Of a DNA stretch of 36,871 bases, positions 1 to 7,943 are shown one piece after another. The notes under the pieces were generated by a model that was not told the origin of the DNA, made no database searches, and saw nothing but the letters and a program-made list of their open reading frames with translations. Numbering within the stretch: the stretch's first letter is position 1; each line of letters opens with the position of its first letter. Location: positions 1-36,871 of the forward strand of contig NZ_BDJE01000018.1 of assembly GCF_002117935.1 (NCBI RefSeq). Direction: 5' to 3'. The DNA comes from Nocardioides sp. PD653-B2. GTDB lineage: Bacteria; Actinomycetota; Actinomycetes; Propionibacteriales; Nocardioidaceae. The position numbers were made by a program, and so were the translations under genes.

Positions 1-2
1 AC

Positions 3-311
3 CTATCCGTGCAGCAGACCCAACGGATCTGCACCGCCATCGAACTCGGCATCAACGAACGCCTCTACTTCCACCGCGTCGACGCCCCGGCCGTTGAGAA
101 CGACCAGGGCGAGCTGGTGTCGCCTCCATGTCGGGAGTGGCGGCCAGTCACCGGCCCCGTACGGACCGAACTGCTGGCAACGGTCCGCCAGCAACTCCGG
201 CCCGCCCCGGCCGACAACCAGCCACCCGCATCCGCCGCACAGAGCCGCCGCGACTTCGAGGCCGCAATCCACCACCGCCCCGGTGACACCGGTCCGTTGC
301 TCTCGCCGTGA
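3..311 (+). CDS. C-terminal fragment of an unidentified protein (truncated by window edge)
   Basis: An open plus-strand frame runs in from the left edge and ends at TGA 309-311, giving about 102 residues. I see no signal peptide, membrane segment or recognisable motif. The last third is rich in Pro, Ala and Gln and looks disordered, as protein tails often are. A GTG at position 9 could be a start, but the frame stays open to the edge, so an upstream gene is more likely. It lies tail to tail with the toxin-antitoxin pair, on the side away from the integrase, so it is probably mobile-element cargo. Antisense frames are also open here, as is usual in GC-rich DNA, so coding status is only moderately sure. 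Confidence 0.4.
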   Translation, partial: LSVQQTQRICTAIELGINERLYFHRVDAPAVENDQGELVSPPCREWRPVTGPVRTELLATVRQQLRPAPADNQPPASAAQSRRDFEAAIHHRPGDTGPLLSP

Positions 312-319
312 TGCCTCGG

Positions 320-625
320 TCAGGCGATCTGGTAGGTCTCGTCGCCGACCTGGACCGACACCTTCAGTGTGCCGCCGAGTGCATCGACGTACCGGCGCAG
401 CGTGTCGACCTTGGTGAAGTCAACCCGTCCGCGTTCGATCTCCGAGACGCGCTTTTGGCTGATCTCCAGAGTCTCGGCGAGGTCGGTCTGGGTCAGCGCC
501 ATCATCTCGCGCAGTTCGCGCAGCTTGTAGGCGCGGACCTCGGCGAGCATCTGCTCCTTGAACGCAGCACGGCGCTCGGGGTTGCCGGGACGCTCCTTGA
601 GGATCTCGTCGAACGTCTTGCCCAT
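320..625 (-). CDS. HigA-like antitoxin, XRE-family helix-turn-helix protein
   Basis: This is a 101-residue protein with a Cro/C1-type helix-turn-helix at about residues 38-70 (ALTQTDLAETLEISQKRVSEIERG). In type II systems such a protein neutralises its partner toxin and represses the shared promoter. The ATG at 625 is preferred because GGAGGT (635-640) lies 8 nt upstream. A GTG at 634 in the same frame overlaps the toxin stop but sits too close to that ribosome binding site. The gene directly follows the toxin gene. Toxin-first order is typical of higBA. The family call is firm; which toxin it binds is inferred from adjacency. Confidence 0.85.
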   Translation of the reverse strand: MGKTFDEILKERPGNPERRAAFKEQMLAEVRAYKLRELREMMALTQTDLAETLEISQKRVSEIERGRVDFTKVDTLRRYVDALGGTLKVSVQVGDETYQIA

Positions 626-630
626 GTCAC

Positions 631-1041
631 TCACCTCCCTTTCTTCCTGCGGCTGCCCTTGGGCGCCGGTGCCTTCTTCGCGGCTTCCTCGTCCTGCTTC
701 TTCAGCTCGGCCACGTGCTCGTCGTACCTGTCATCGGCGACGGGGATGTTCTCCTTGTACCAACGCTGCCACTGTCCGTGCTTGTCCCCGGCGACCAGCA
801 GGATCGCCCTGCGCTTGGGATCGAAGGCGAACAAGATCCGCACCTCGCTGCGCCCCGATGATCCCGGCCGGAGCTCTTTCATGTTGCTGTGGCGGGAGCC
901 GACGACTGCGTCGACCAGTGGCCGACCCAAGCCCGGTCCGTGCTCGGCGAGAATCTCCACCGCGGCACCGATGAGGTCGAAGGTGACCTCGTCTACCGTC
1001 TTGAGCCAGTCCTCGATCAACTCGGCGTCGACGACCCACAC
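631..1041 (-). CDS. RelE/HigB-family (Gp49-like) toxin of a type II toxin-antitoxin pair
   Basis: This is a 136-residue protein. Family features are the N-terminal WVVDAELIEDWL segment, the GRPLVDAVVGSRHSNMKELR stretch (about 39-58), the GRSEVRILFAFDP strand (63-75) and the LLVAGDK strand (81-87). The Lys- and Arg-rich tail (about 115-136) is longer than usual. RelE/HigB toxins are mostly ribosome-dependent mRNA interferases; that activity is inferred. I start at GTG 1041 because family members begin at this WVVD position. The frame stays open to 1167, but the extra residues would be read through the inverted repeat at 1050-1083. It lies just downstream of the integrase gene on the same strand and just before the antitoxin gene. 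Confidence 0.82.
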   Translation of the reverse strand: MWVVDAELIEDWLKTVDEVTFDLIGAAVEILAEHGPGLGRPLVDAVVGSRHSNMKELRPGSSGRSEVRILFAFDPKRRAILLVAGDKHGQWQRWYKENIPVADDRYDEHVAELKKQDEEAAKKAPAPKGSRRKKGR

Positions 1042-1049
1042 ATCCGCAG

Positions 1050-1083
1050 CATACCCTTTTCCCTCTACTAGTGAAAGGGTATG
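1050..1083 (-). promoter_or_regulatory. Inverted repeat, probable operator of the toxin-antitoxin operon
   Basis: CATACCCTTT (1050-1059) and AAAGGGTATG (1074-1083) form perfect 10-bp arms around a 14-bp centre. The repeat lies between the integrase stop (1109) and the toxin GTG (1041). A toxin-antitoxin autorepressor would be expected to bind here. Its A/T-richer composition stands out from the surrounding DNA. The operator role is inferred from position and symmetry. Confidence 0.6.
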
Positions 1084-1108
1084 TCTGTCGCTCTTTCTGT
1101 GGCCCATG

Positions 1109-2320
1109 TCAGACGTCCTCGTCCGAGTCGTCATCGCCGCGTCCGGCCTTGGGAGCCAGCGCCTCAAGGATCTTGGCGGTGACCGGGTTCACGATCTCGT
1201 CGGGCTCTATGTAGTGCTGCTTGGTGATCTGCGACGAGGTGTGTCCAAGCATCTCCGCCGCAAGGTCGGCGCCGCCGGCTCGGTCGAGGTAGGTCGCGAC
1301 GGTCCTGCGGAACGAGTGCGGGGTGACGCCCTCGATGCCGGCCACCTCCAGAACCGCGCGGAGGCGGCGGCGAACGTTGTTCGTCGTCAGGGGTGTGCCG
1401 TTGCGGGTGTAGAAGATCAGGTGCTCGGAGTCGGCAGAGGCAACCTTCACCAGCCGATCCCTCAGTACCTCAGCCGCGAAGCTCGGCACCGACACGGTCC
1501 GGGTCGACTTCATGGTCTTGGGATGCGACTGGCGCTGCGTGGGCTTGCCGGCCGGGGAGACGATCGTGCCGCAGATCCGCACAGTGGCGGGGTCTCGGGT
1601 GGCGTCCACATCGCACTTGCGGATGGCGAGCACCTCGCCGATGCGTGCAGACGTTCCGAGCATCACCTCGATGATCTGCTCCAACTGCCCGTCCGGCGGC
1701 GGCCCCGCGAATCCCGGGCCGCGTCGCCAACTGCGCGCCGCCGCACGGATCCTCTCGACTTGCGTGTCGGTCAGCGCGGTCGCCTGAGTGGGCGGCTTGC
1801 GCAACCGGCCGGTGTCGCGGACGGGGTTCTTCGCGATGGCGTCGTATCGCACGGCGAGCCCGAACGCGAGGCTCAGCACGGTGCGCGCCTGCTTGGCCAT
1901 GCTGTAGCTCTTCGTCGTCGCGAGTGTCTTGATGAACGTGTCGACCTTGCGAACCGTCACCTCCCGCAGGACGTAGTGCTCGAAGGCGGGCATCACGAGT
2001 TGACGCATGTTGCGCTCGTAAAGCGCTCTCGTGCTTGGCGCCAGCTTGTTCGTCATGTCGAGGTCCTCCAGCCAGACCTCCACGAGCTTGGCGAACGAGG
2101 AGTCACCGGTGATCTCGCCTGTGGAACGGCGACTGGGTCGCTGAGCGAGCGTTGCCTTCAAAGCTCGGAGGGCGTCCTTGTTCGACGCGCCCGTCGCCGA
2201 GACCCGGCGAATCTGGCCGTCATCGTCGCGGTAGCGGGTCCGCGCTCGAACCCGGCCTCCGGGCATCTTGACGTAGGTGACGTCCCCGAAGGTCCCGATG
2301 GGAGTGCGTGGTCGGCCCAC
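1109..2320 (-). CDS. Tyrosine recombinase (phage-type integrase)
   Basis: This 403-residue site-specific recombinase has the full domain order. An Arg/Lys-rich N-terminal arm-binding region (about 1-65) is followed by a SAM-like core-binding domain (about 75-170) and a catalytic domain. Catalytic residues are Arg226 (TSARIGEVLAIR), His335 and Arg338 (TPHSFRRT), His360 (LGHTSSQ) and Tyr370 as nucleophile. It starts at GTG 2320, 6 bp after the stop of the small helix-turn-helix gene, so the two are probably one operon. It sits about 420 bp from the 3' end of tRNA-fMet, a typical arrangement for elements that integrate into a tRNA gene. It is full length with no broken motif, so it could be active. 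Confidence 0.95.
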   Translation of the reverse strand: MGRPRTPIGTFGDVTYVKMPGGRVRARTRYRDDDGQIRRVSATGASNKDALRALKATLAQRPSRRSTGEITGDSSFAKLVEVWLEDLDMTNKLAPSTRALYERNMRQLVMPAFEHYVLREVTVRKVDTFIKTLATTKSYSMAKQARTVLSLAFGLAVRYDAIAKNPVRDTGRLRKPPTQATALTDTQVERIRAAARSWRRGPGFAGPPPDGQLEQIIEVMLGTSARIGEVLAIRKCDVDATRDPATVRICGTIVSPAGKPTQRQSHPKTMKSTRTVSVPSFAAEVLRDRLVKVASADSEHLIFYTRNGTPLTTNNVRRRLRAVLEVAGIEGVTPHSFRRTVATYLDRAGGADLAAEMLGHTSSQITKQHYIEPDEIVNPVTAKILEALAPKAGRGDDDSDEDV

Positions 2321-2326
2321 GTCAGT

Positions 2327-2557
2327 TCACCGCCCCTCGGGGGCGCGACCCGTGACGTCCTCGCGCTGCTGCTGGAGCCACTCGTTGACGTCGTCGATGA
2401 AGTAGCGAAGTTGCCGACCGACGTGGACCGCACGTGGACCACGACCGGCGAGCCGCCAGTCGTGCAGGGTCCGCGTGGGGACGTTGAGGTACTCGGAGAG
2501 TTCCTCGATCGAGATCAGCGGTGCGAGACCGCTCAAGGTGGGTGTCGTGCTGTCCAT
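2327..2557 (-). CDS. Excisionase-like helix-turn-helix protein
   Basis: This 76-residue protein has a winged-helix DNA-binding motif of the excisionase/MerR-like type. ISIEELSEYLNVPTRTLHDW is the helix-turn-helix (about residues 15-34), and RQLRYFIDDVNEWLQQ forms the wing and last helix. Such proteins usually act as recombination directionality factors or regulators of the neighbouring integrase. ATG 2557 is chosen because the domain begins soon after it. A GTG at 2599 would add 14 residues and has a possible GGAG upstream, so the start is uncertain. The stop lies 6 bp before the integrase start. Confidence 0.8.
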   Translation of the reverse strand: MDSTTPTLSGLAPLISIEELSEYLNVPTRTLHDWRLAGRGPRAVHVGRQLRYFIDDVNEWLQQQREDVTGRAPEGR

Positions 2558-2648
2558 GCCGAGCAGGTGCGCCGGCCAGACCGCGCGAGTCCGCACCAAT
2601 CGGCGCGACTCCGTAGCTGCCTCGCCGATCAGCCCGCCAAGCGGGTTC

Positions 2649-2677
2649 TGGACAGGGTTTTTGGACCCTAATTGGAC
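2649..2677 (-). promoter_or_regulatory. Three direct GTCCA repeats near the attachment site, possible Int/Xis arm sites
   Basis: GTCCA occurs three times on the minus strand (plus-strand TGGAC at 2649-2653, 2662-2666 and 2673-2677). The spacings are 13 and 11 bp, about one helical turn. They lie between the excisionase gene and the tRNA 3' end, where recombinase arm sites are expected. The motif is short, so chance is possible. Confidence 0.3.
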
Positions 2678-2699
2678 ATGTGATCAAGTCCCAACAACC

Positions 2700-2735
2700 T
2701 TTCAGGCGCGGAACCCGTAGGTTCCGCGCCTGAAA
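2700..2735 (-). terminator. Intrinsic terminator of the tRNA-fMet gene
   Basis: Perfect 16-bp arms (2700-2715 and 2720-2735) enclose a CGTA tetraloop. The hairpin begins 4 bp beyond the tRNA 3' end on the minus strand. A short T-containing stretch (GGTTGTT) follows. It separates the tRNA from the mobile-element genes. Confidence 0.8.
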
Positions 2736-2739
2736 TTCG

Positions 2740-2813
2740 TAGCGGGGGCAGGATTTGAACCTGCGACCTCTGGGTTATGAGCCCAGCGAGCTACCGAGCT
2801 GCTCCACCCCGCG
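2740..2813 (-). tRNA. Initiator tRNA-Met (anticodon CAT)
   Basis: This 74-nt tRNA is read on the minus strand, with the anticodon at 2777-2779. The anticodon stem CTGGG/CCCAG carries the three consecutive G:C pairs of bacterial initiators. The first acceptor position is an unpaired C opposite U72, another initiator hallmark. The T arm contains GGTTCAAATCC. The 3' CCA is not encoded: discriminator A at 2740 is followed by CGA. The 3' end faces the integrase, making this the probable integration target. Confidence 0.96.
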
Positions 2814-2861
2814 TCGGTAACGGAAACACTACCGGGCGGGGTCGGGGCGGCCAAATCGGGG

Positions 2862-5800
2862 TCAGGACGACGGGCTCGCCGACTCGCTGGACGACGCGCT
2901 CGACGAGCTGCTCGGCGAGTTGCTGGGAGACTCCGAGGGGCTCCCCGACGCGCCCGCGTCCCGCTCCGCAGCGAGCTCGAGGGCGTCGCCGACGTAGCCC
3001 TGAGCACGGTCGACCTCGGTCTGGTACTTGCCGAGGTCGCCGGCGTCGAGCGCGTCCTGGGCGGCGTTGTACGCCGCCTCGGCCAGCGCGAGCAGGCGAC
3101 TGATCTGCTCGTTGGTCGTGCCCTGGCCGGTGCCCGGGGTGCCCGTGCCGGGGGTGCCGGTGCCCGGGTCGCCGGTGCCGGTGGTGTCGCCGGGACTGAC
3201 GTTGAGCAGGTCGGCGAGCGAGCCGCGCAGCGTCGTACCGACGCCGATGTTGTTGCCGTACATCACCAGCACGTAGCGCAGGATCGGGAAGCTGGAGTCG
3301 GAGAGCTCGCGCGTCGCGTAGACCGGCTGGACGTACATCAGCCCGTCCTCGATCGGCAGCGTCAACAGGTTGCCGTAGACCGGTCGCGCGCCACTGCGGT
3401 TGAACTGGGCGAGCAGGTCGGCGACGTCCGGGTCGGACGCGAACTGGTTGGCGACCAGTCCAGGCCCCGGGGTCGGTGTCTGCTCGTTCGACAGCTGCAG
3501 CACGCGCATCTTGCCGTAGTCGTCGCTGGCCGCGTCGGAGTCGACGGAGACGAACGACGCGAGGTTGTTCTTGTTGTAGGGCACGTAGACCGACGTCAGC
3601 GAGAAGATCTCCCCGGTGTCGGAGTCGCTGCTGTCCTTGCCCTCCGGGTTGTTCACGAAGAGCCGGTACGGCGGCTGGAACTTGCCCTTGTCGTACGGGT
3701 CCTCCGGCACCTCCCAGCGGTTGTTGCCCTGGTAGAAGTCGCCGGGGTCGGTGACGTGGTAGCGCGCGAACTGGTAGCGCTGCACCTGGAAGAGGTCCTC
3801 CGGGTAGCGCAGGTGCTCGAGGAGGTCGGCCGGGATCTCCGACTTGGCCTTGACCGTGCCCGGGAAGGCCGCGCGCCAGGCCTGGAGGATCGGGTCGGCC
3901 TCGTCCCAGGCGTAGAGCGTCACCTCGCCGGTGTAGGCGTCCACGGTCGCCTTCACCGCGTTGCGCATGTAGTTGATCTCGTCGGTCGGCAGCGTCCGCA
4001 GACCCGTCTCGTCCTGGAGCGAGTCGTCGGTCATCGTCTGGAACGACTCCTTCTCCGCGCTCGGGAAGCGGTCGGTGGTCGTGTAGCCGTCGATGATCCA
4101 CTCGATCCGGCCGTCGACGACCGCGGGGTACGGGTCGCTGTCGACGGTCAGCCACGGCGCGACCTTCTCGACCCGGTCGCGCGGGTTGCGGTTGAAGAGG
4201 ACCTTGCTGTTCTCGTTCACCCGGCCCGAGAGCAGGAAGTTCGGCTCCCCGAACTTCGTGGCGAACAGGAGCTGGTTGAAGAACCCGCCGACGCTGGCGT
4301 CACCGGACCCGTCGAACGTCGTCGAGCCCTCCTGGTCATCCGCCGTCGTGGGCAGGTTGAGCTCGACGTCCTTGGCGTCCGCGCTCGCCTTGCCGACCAC
4401 CGAGTACTCGGGACTCTGCTCGCCGTAGTAGATGCGGTCCTCGAAGCCTCCGGTCGAGCGCTCGAGCGCGTCCTGGCCGGCGGTGCTGCCCTGCGCCCAC
4501 TCGATGCCGACCTCGTCGGCGCCGGCGGTGGCGGTGTCGATCTGGGTCTTGTTGTCCTCGGGGCGCTGGTTGGCGAAGGCGGCGATGATGCCGTTGCCGT
4601 GCGTGTAGACGGTGTGCAGGTTCGACCAGTTCTGGTCGCCGGAGGGGATGCCGCTCTGGTCGAGCTCGCGGACGCCGAGCACCAGCGCGCGGTCGGTGCT
4701 GCCGATCGGGTAGCGGTCGACGTCGAGCACCTGAGCGACCGAGTAGTAGGCGCGCACCTGCTGGTTCTGCTCGAACGCGTCGCGCACCAGCTGCGGGTCG
4801 ACCAGCGGGATCGACGACGTCTCGCCGTCGAGCTGGGCGGGCGCGACGGCCAGGCTGTCGGACGGCGTGTAGTCCTGCACCTGCACGTCGGCGACGTCGT
4901 ACGCCGTGCGCGTGGCGTCGATGTTGACCTTGATGTACGGCGCCTCCTTGTCGGCCTCCGACGGCTTGACCTGGAACTGCTGGACCACGCCGGGCCAGAT
5001 CAGGCCGAGCAGGATCGCCGAGACCGCGAGCAGCGCGAGGCCGACCGACGGCAGCAGCCAGGTGCGGCGCCAGACGTTGACGAAGAAGAGCACCGCACAG
5101 ATGACGGCGATGCCCGCCAGGATGTTCTTGGCCGGCAGCACCGCGTGGTCGTCGGTGTAGGTCATGCCGGTGATCAGCCCGCCGCCCTGGTTGACCAGGT
5201 CGTAGCGGTCCAGCCAGTAGTCGGCGGCCTTGGCCAGCACGAAGAGCCCGAGCAGCACCGAGAGCTGGGCCTGCGCCGCACCGGAGAACCGGTCACGCGG
5301 CGTCTGCAGCCGGATCCCGCCGTACAGGTAGTGCACGACGGCTGCGGCGATCAGGGCGATGACGAGCACCGCCATCGCGTAGTCGATCAGGTAGTGCAGC
5401 CACGGCAGCTCGAAGACGTAGAACCCGATGTCCTTGTTGAACCAGGTGTCCTTCTGCTGGAACGGCACGCCGTTGCGCCAGAGGAGGTAGTTGCGCCACT
5501 CGCCGATCGCGGAGCTGCCGGCGAAGGCACCCATCACCAGCGCGACACCGAGCAGCAGCCAGGTGCGGATCGGGGTGACCGCCTCGCGGTAGCGGTCCAG
5601 CCCGTTCTGCTCCGGGGAGTTGGGCCGGAAGAACGGCCGGAAACGGTAGGCGAGGTAGATGTTGGCGCCGACGGCGAGTGCCATCACCACGCCGAAGACG
5701 AGGAACAGGATGGTCTTGGTCCAGAAGAGGGTGCTGAACACCCCGGAGTAGCCGCCGGACTTGTACCAGAGCCGGTCGGTGTACAGCGACGCGAAGGTGC

Positions 5801-5921
5801 TCAGGCCGAGGAAGGCGAGCACCAGCACGATCGCGGTGATGATCAGCGCCCGTGACCGGCGCGATCCGGACCGCGCCGGGGGCGCAGTGCCTGCCGACTC
5901 CTCGTTGAAGATGTCGCTCAT
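2862..5921 (-). CDS. UPF0182 family large membrane protein (Rv3193c-like)
   Basis: This is a 1019-residue integral membrane protein whose molecular role is not established. An N-terminal cytoplasmic stretch of about 25 residues is followed by about seven hydrophobic segments up to residue 310 (for example ALIITAIVLVLAFLGLSTF, residues 25-43). A long extracytoplasmic domain follows, with DRYPIGSTDRALVLGVREL and DPGDFYQGNNRWEVPEDPYD as conserved-looking stretches. The tail has a Gly-Thr-Pro repeat linker (about 925-945) and a low-complexity Ser-rich end. The ATG at 5921 overlaps the stop of the PPA1309 gene (ATGA), which indicates translational coupling. It matches M. tuberculosis Rv3193c in position beside a YlbL-like protease. 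Confidence 0.93.
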   Translation of the reverse strand: MSDIFNEESAGTAPPARSGSRRSRALIITAIVLVLAFLGLSTFASLYTDRLWYKSGGYSGVFSTLFWTKTILFLVFGVVMALAVGANIYLAYRFRPFFRPNSPEQNGLDRYREAVTPIRTWLLLGVALVMGAFAGSSAIGEWRNYLLWRNGVPFQQKDTWFNKDIGFYVFELPWLHYLIDYAMAVLVIALIAAAVVHYLYGGIRLQTPRDRFSGAAQAQLSVLLGLFVLAKAADYWLDRYDLVNQGGGLITGMTYTDDHAVLPAKNILAGIAVICAVLFFVNVWRRTWLLPSVGLALLAVSAILLGLIWPGVVQQFQVKPSEADKEAPYIKVNIDATRTAYDVADVQVQDYTPSDSLAVAPAQLDGETSSIPLVDPQLVRDAFEQNQQVRAYYSVAQVLDVDRYPIGSTDRALVLGVRELDQSGIPSGDQNWSNLHTVYTHGNGIIAAFANQRPEDNKTQIDTATAGADEVGIEWAQGSTAGQDALERSTGGFEDRIYYGEQSPEYSVVGKASADAKDVELNLPTTADDQEGSTTFDGSGDASVGGFFNQLLFATKFGEPNFLLSGRVNENSKVLFNRNPRDRVEKVAPWLTVDSDPYPAVVDGRIEWIIDGYTTTDRFPSAEKESFQTMTDDSLQDETGLRTLPTDEINYMRNAVKATVDAYTGEVTLYAWDEADPILQAWRAAFPGTVKAKSEIPADLLEHLRYPEDLFQVQRYQFARYHVTDPGDFYQGNNRWEVPEDPYDKGKFQPPYRLFVNNPEGKDSSDSDTGEIFSLTSVYVPYNKNNLASFVSVDSDAASDDYGKMRVLQLSNEQTPTPGPGLVANQFASDPDVADLLAQFNRSGARPVYGNLLTLPIEDGLMYVQPVYATRELSDSSFPILRYVLVMYGNNIGVGTTLRGSLADLLNVSPGDTTGTGDPGTGTPGTGTPGTGQGTTNEQISRLLALAEAAYNAAQDALDAGDLGKYQTEVDRAQGYVGDALELAAERDAGASGSPSESPSNSPSSSSSASSSESASPSS

Positions 5922-6547
5922 GCCTGGCTCTCCCCTTCGTTGCCGGCGTCGTCGCCGGTCTCGTCCAGCGTGGCACCGAGCAGCTGCAGCAGCCCCGGCA
6001 CCAGGTCGGCTCCACCGACGACCGACTGGTCGTCGTCGTGGGCCCTCAACCGCAGCGCACAGTACGTCGCGCCCGCGCGGGTCACGCCCGCCACGATCCG
6101 CACCTCCTGCCGGTCGGGGTGCTCGCGAGCGAACTCCTCGGCCGACTGACGGTCACCCGGGATGTGCTCGTCGGCGTCCGGTGGCAGCACCAGCCGCTCG
6201 ACGACCGCCGCGCAGCCCGCCACCTCCGACGGCCACACGATCGTCTCGAGCACGGCCTCGAGCAGCTGGTCCGGCGCGAGATGGTCCTGCTCGATCGGCG
6301 TGAGCGAGCCCTGCGCCGAGGCCGAGTCGAGCCCCATCATCGAGGCGAGCGCGGGCTCGCGCTCCACGAGCGCGGCCGTGTCGACGAGCGCGTAGAGACG
6401 GGCGGTCTGGTCCCAGCCGTCGGCGGCGATGTGGCCCTCGATCTCGAGCACCGCCGCAGCCAGCGCGGGGTCGACGCCGAGCATCGGGTCGTAGCTCTCG
6501 TCGGGGGCGTCCGGGTCGCTGGGGCCGTCGCCGGGGACGTCGGTCAT
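5918..6547 (-). CDS. PPA1309 family protein
   Basis: This 209-residue soluble acidic protein belongs to the actinobacterial PPA1309 family. Recognisable parts are LAAAVLEIEGHIAADGWDQT near residues 28-47, TIVWPSEVAGCAAVVERLVLP in the middle and REHPDRQEVRIVAGVTRAGA followed by YCALRLRAHDDD near the C-terminus. No enzyme motif or membrane segment is visible and the function is unknown. It overlaps by ATGA both the preceding PDZ/Lon protease gene (stop 6544) and the following UPF0182 gene (start 5921). The three are therefore very likely co-translated, which suggests a shared envelope-related job. That link is an inference. Confidence 0.88.
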   Translation of the reverse strand: MTDVPGDGPSDPDAPDESYDPMLGVDPALAAAVLEIEGHIAADGWDQTARLYALVDTAALVEREPALASMMGLDSASAQGSLTPIEQDHLAPDQLLEAVLETIVWPSEVAGCAAVVERLVLPPDADEHIPGDRQSAEEFAREHPDRQEVRIVAGVTRAGATYCALRLRAHDDDQSVVGGADLVPGLLQLLGATLDETGDDAGNEGESQA

Positions 6548-7602
6548 GAGGCCGCCTTGCAGCTCGGCAGGTCGGCGTCCGGGTCCTTGACCCACGCCTC
6601 GATGGACTCGCGCGCGCTGTGCATCGTCGGCGCCTCGACCAGCCGCATGTCGCCGTTCGGGGCGCCGAGCGCGTCGGCGCAGTTGTCCGGCGGCACCAGG
6701 AACAGCCCGGCGCCGGCGTCGCGCGCGCCCACGATCTTCTGCTGGATCCCGCCGATGGGTCCGACCGTGCCGGCCGCGTCCATGGTGCCGGTGCCGGCGA
6801 TCGTCTCGCCGCCGGTCAACGAGCCGGGCGTGAGGGTGTCGTAGATGCCGAGGGAGAACATCAGGCCGGCGCTCGGGCCGCCGATGCTCGGGTCGATGTC
6901 GACGGTGACCTGGATCGGGAGGTCCTTCTTGGTCTGGGTGCCGACCTGGATCCCGACCTGGGGCTTGCCGTCGGCGGAGACCGGGGTGACCGTGACCTCC
7001 CGGCGCTTGCCGTCACGGCGGACGACGAACGTCACCGGCTCGCCGACCGGCGCGGCGGTGACGGCGTCGACCACGTCGGTCGAGTTGGAGACGGCGGTGC
7101 CGTCGACCTCGACGATCACGTCGCCGGCCTCGAGCTCGCCGTCGGCGGGAGCGCCCTTGGTCACGGCGGCGACGACGGGCTCGGTCACGTCGTACCCGAG
7201 CTCCTCGAGGGCCACCGCGGTGGCGGCGTCCTGGGACGAGGTCATCTCCGCCTGTCCCTCCTCGCGGTTCTGCTCGACCGTCTGGTGGTCGGCGTAGATC
7301 GCGTTGTAGGGGTAGACCGCGTCCTCGTCACTCGCCCAGTCGTGCATCAGCTCGAAGAGGTTGTTCCGGCCCTTGGGCCGGGGCTGGGAGACGTAGACCG
7401 TGGTCATCCGCAGCTCGCCGTCGTCGCGGTAGGCCTTGGCGCCCTCGACCTGGATGATCTCCTTGCCGTCGGCCGACCCGAGCACGTCGAGGGTGAGGCC
7501 GGGCTCGTAGGTGACGTACGGCAGCGGCACGAACGCGGCGGTCACCCACAGCCCGATGAGCAGCGGCACGGCGAGAAGGCCGGCAAGGGTGCGCTGCGTC
7601 AT
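6544..7602 (-). CDS. YlbL-like PDZ domain / Lon-type (S16) membrane protease
   Basis: This 352-residue protein has one N-terminal membrane anchor (LAGLLAVPLLIGLWVTAAFV, about 6-25). A PDZ domain follows (about 140-210, with GAPADGELEAGDVIVEVDG). The C-terminal Lon-type proteolytic domain carries Ser244 in GGPSAG and Lys289 in GGIQQK, the expected Ser-Lys dyad. Related Bacillus YlbL and Rv3194c are secreted-face membrane proteases. ATG 7602 is chosen because GAGAGG lies 9 nt upstream and it places the anchor at the N-terminus. It is first in an ATGA-coupled operon with the PPA1309 and UPF0182 genes. The catalytic residues are intact, so activity is likely; substrates are unknown. Confidence 0.93.
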   Translation of the reverse strand: MTQRTLAGLLAVPLLIGLWVTAAFVPLPYVTYEPGLTLDVLGSADGKEIIQVEGAKAYRDDGELRMTTVYVSQPRPKGRNNLFELMHDWASDEDAVYPYNAIYADHQTVEQNREEGQAEMTSSQDAATAVALEELGYDVTEPVVAAVTKGAPADGELEAGDVIVEVDGTAVSNSTDVVDAVTAAPVGEPVTFVVRRDGKRREVTVTPVSADGKPQVGIQVGTQTKKDLPIQVTVDIDPSIGGPSAGLMFSLGIYDTLTPGSLTGGETIAGTGTMDAAGTVGPIGGIQQKIVGARDAGAGLFLVPPDNCADALGAPNGDMRLVEAPTMHSARESIEAWVKDPDADLPSCKAAS

Positions 7603-7644
7603 GGCGCCAAGCCTCTCAAACCCCTGCAAGCGAGTGCCGAGCGG

Positions 7645-7890
7645 CTACGAGACGCGGCGCGAGGGGCGCACGGCGATGCCGGTGCTGCGGTCCCGCTCGG
7701 GCTGCACGGCGGCGTACCCGGGCGTCGGCCGGCGACGCCGCTCGGCATCGGGCTCCAGCGCGGAGGCGAGGCGTCGTACGGCGACGTCGCGGTCGACCTC
7801 GCCGCGTCCTTCGCGGCCCAGCCAGCCCACCCAGAGCATCGCCACGACCGTGACGACGACGGACGGCACCAGCCAGAGCAGGATCTCCAC
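7645..7890 (-). CDS. Small single-pass membrane protein, function unknown
   Basis: This 81-residue protein has one N-terminal transmembrane helix (ILLWLVPSVVVTVVAMLWVG, residues 3-22). An Arg-rich cytoplasmic tail follows, containing RDVAVRRLASALEP and a Pro/Arg-rich end. I do not recognise the family. The start is GTG 7890; a TAGGCT hexamer 6 nt upstream indicates a leaderless transcript beginning at this codon, which supports the gene and its start. It precedes the PDZ/Lon protease operon on the same strand with a 42-bp gap, so it may be a small partner of that envelope operon. Confidence 0.7.
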   Translation of the reverse strand: MEILLWLVPSVVVTVVAMLWVGWLGREGRGEVDRDVAVRRLASALEPDAERRRRPTPGYAAVQPERDRSTGIAVRPSRRVS

Positions 7891-7896
7891 GGCGCG

Positions 7897-7902
7897 AGCC
7901 TA
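7897..7902 (-). promoter_or_regulatory. -10 element TAGGCT, leaderless promoter of the small membrane protein gene
   Basis: The minus-strand hexamer TAGGCT fits the actinobacterial -10 consensus TAnnnT. It ends 6 nt before GTG 7890, so transcription should begin at or next to the start codon. There is no Shine-Dalgarno sequence. Confidence 0.6.
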
Positions 7903-7943
7903 CGGAAGTCGGGCCGCGTTCGCGGGAAGGCTCGCGGACGACG

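Noticed and set aside
1042..1167. Longer toxin start at 1167
   Set aside because: It would translate through the operator palindrome and overlap the integrase end; family members begin at the WVVD segment.
308..2671. A 787-codon open frame on the plus strand across the toxin-antitoxin and integrase genes
   Set aside because: It is antisense to four well-supported genes, has no recognisable domain and has Arg/Leu/Ala-rich composition typical of antisense GC-rich DNA.
5293..6015. A minus-strand frame inside the UPF0182/PPA1309 region
   Set aside because: Shifted-frame shadow of two well-supported genes, with Arg/Pro-rich composition.
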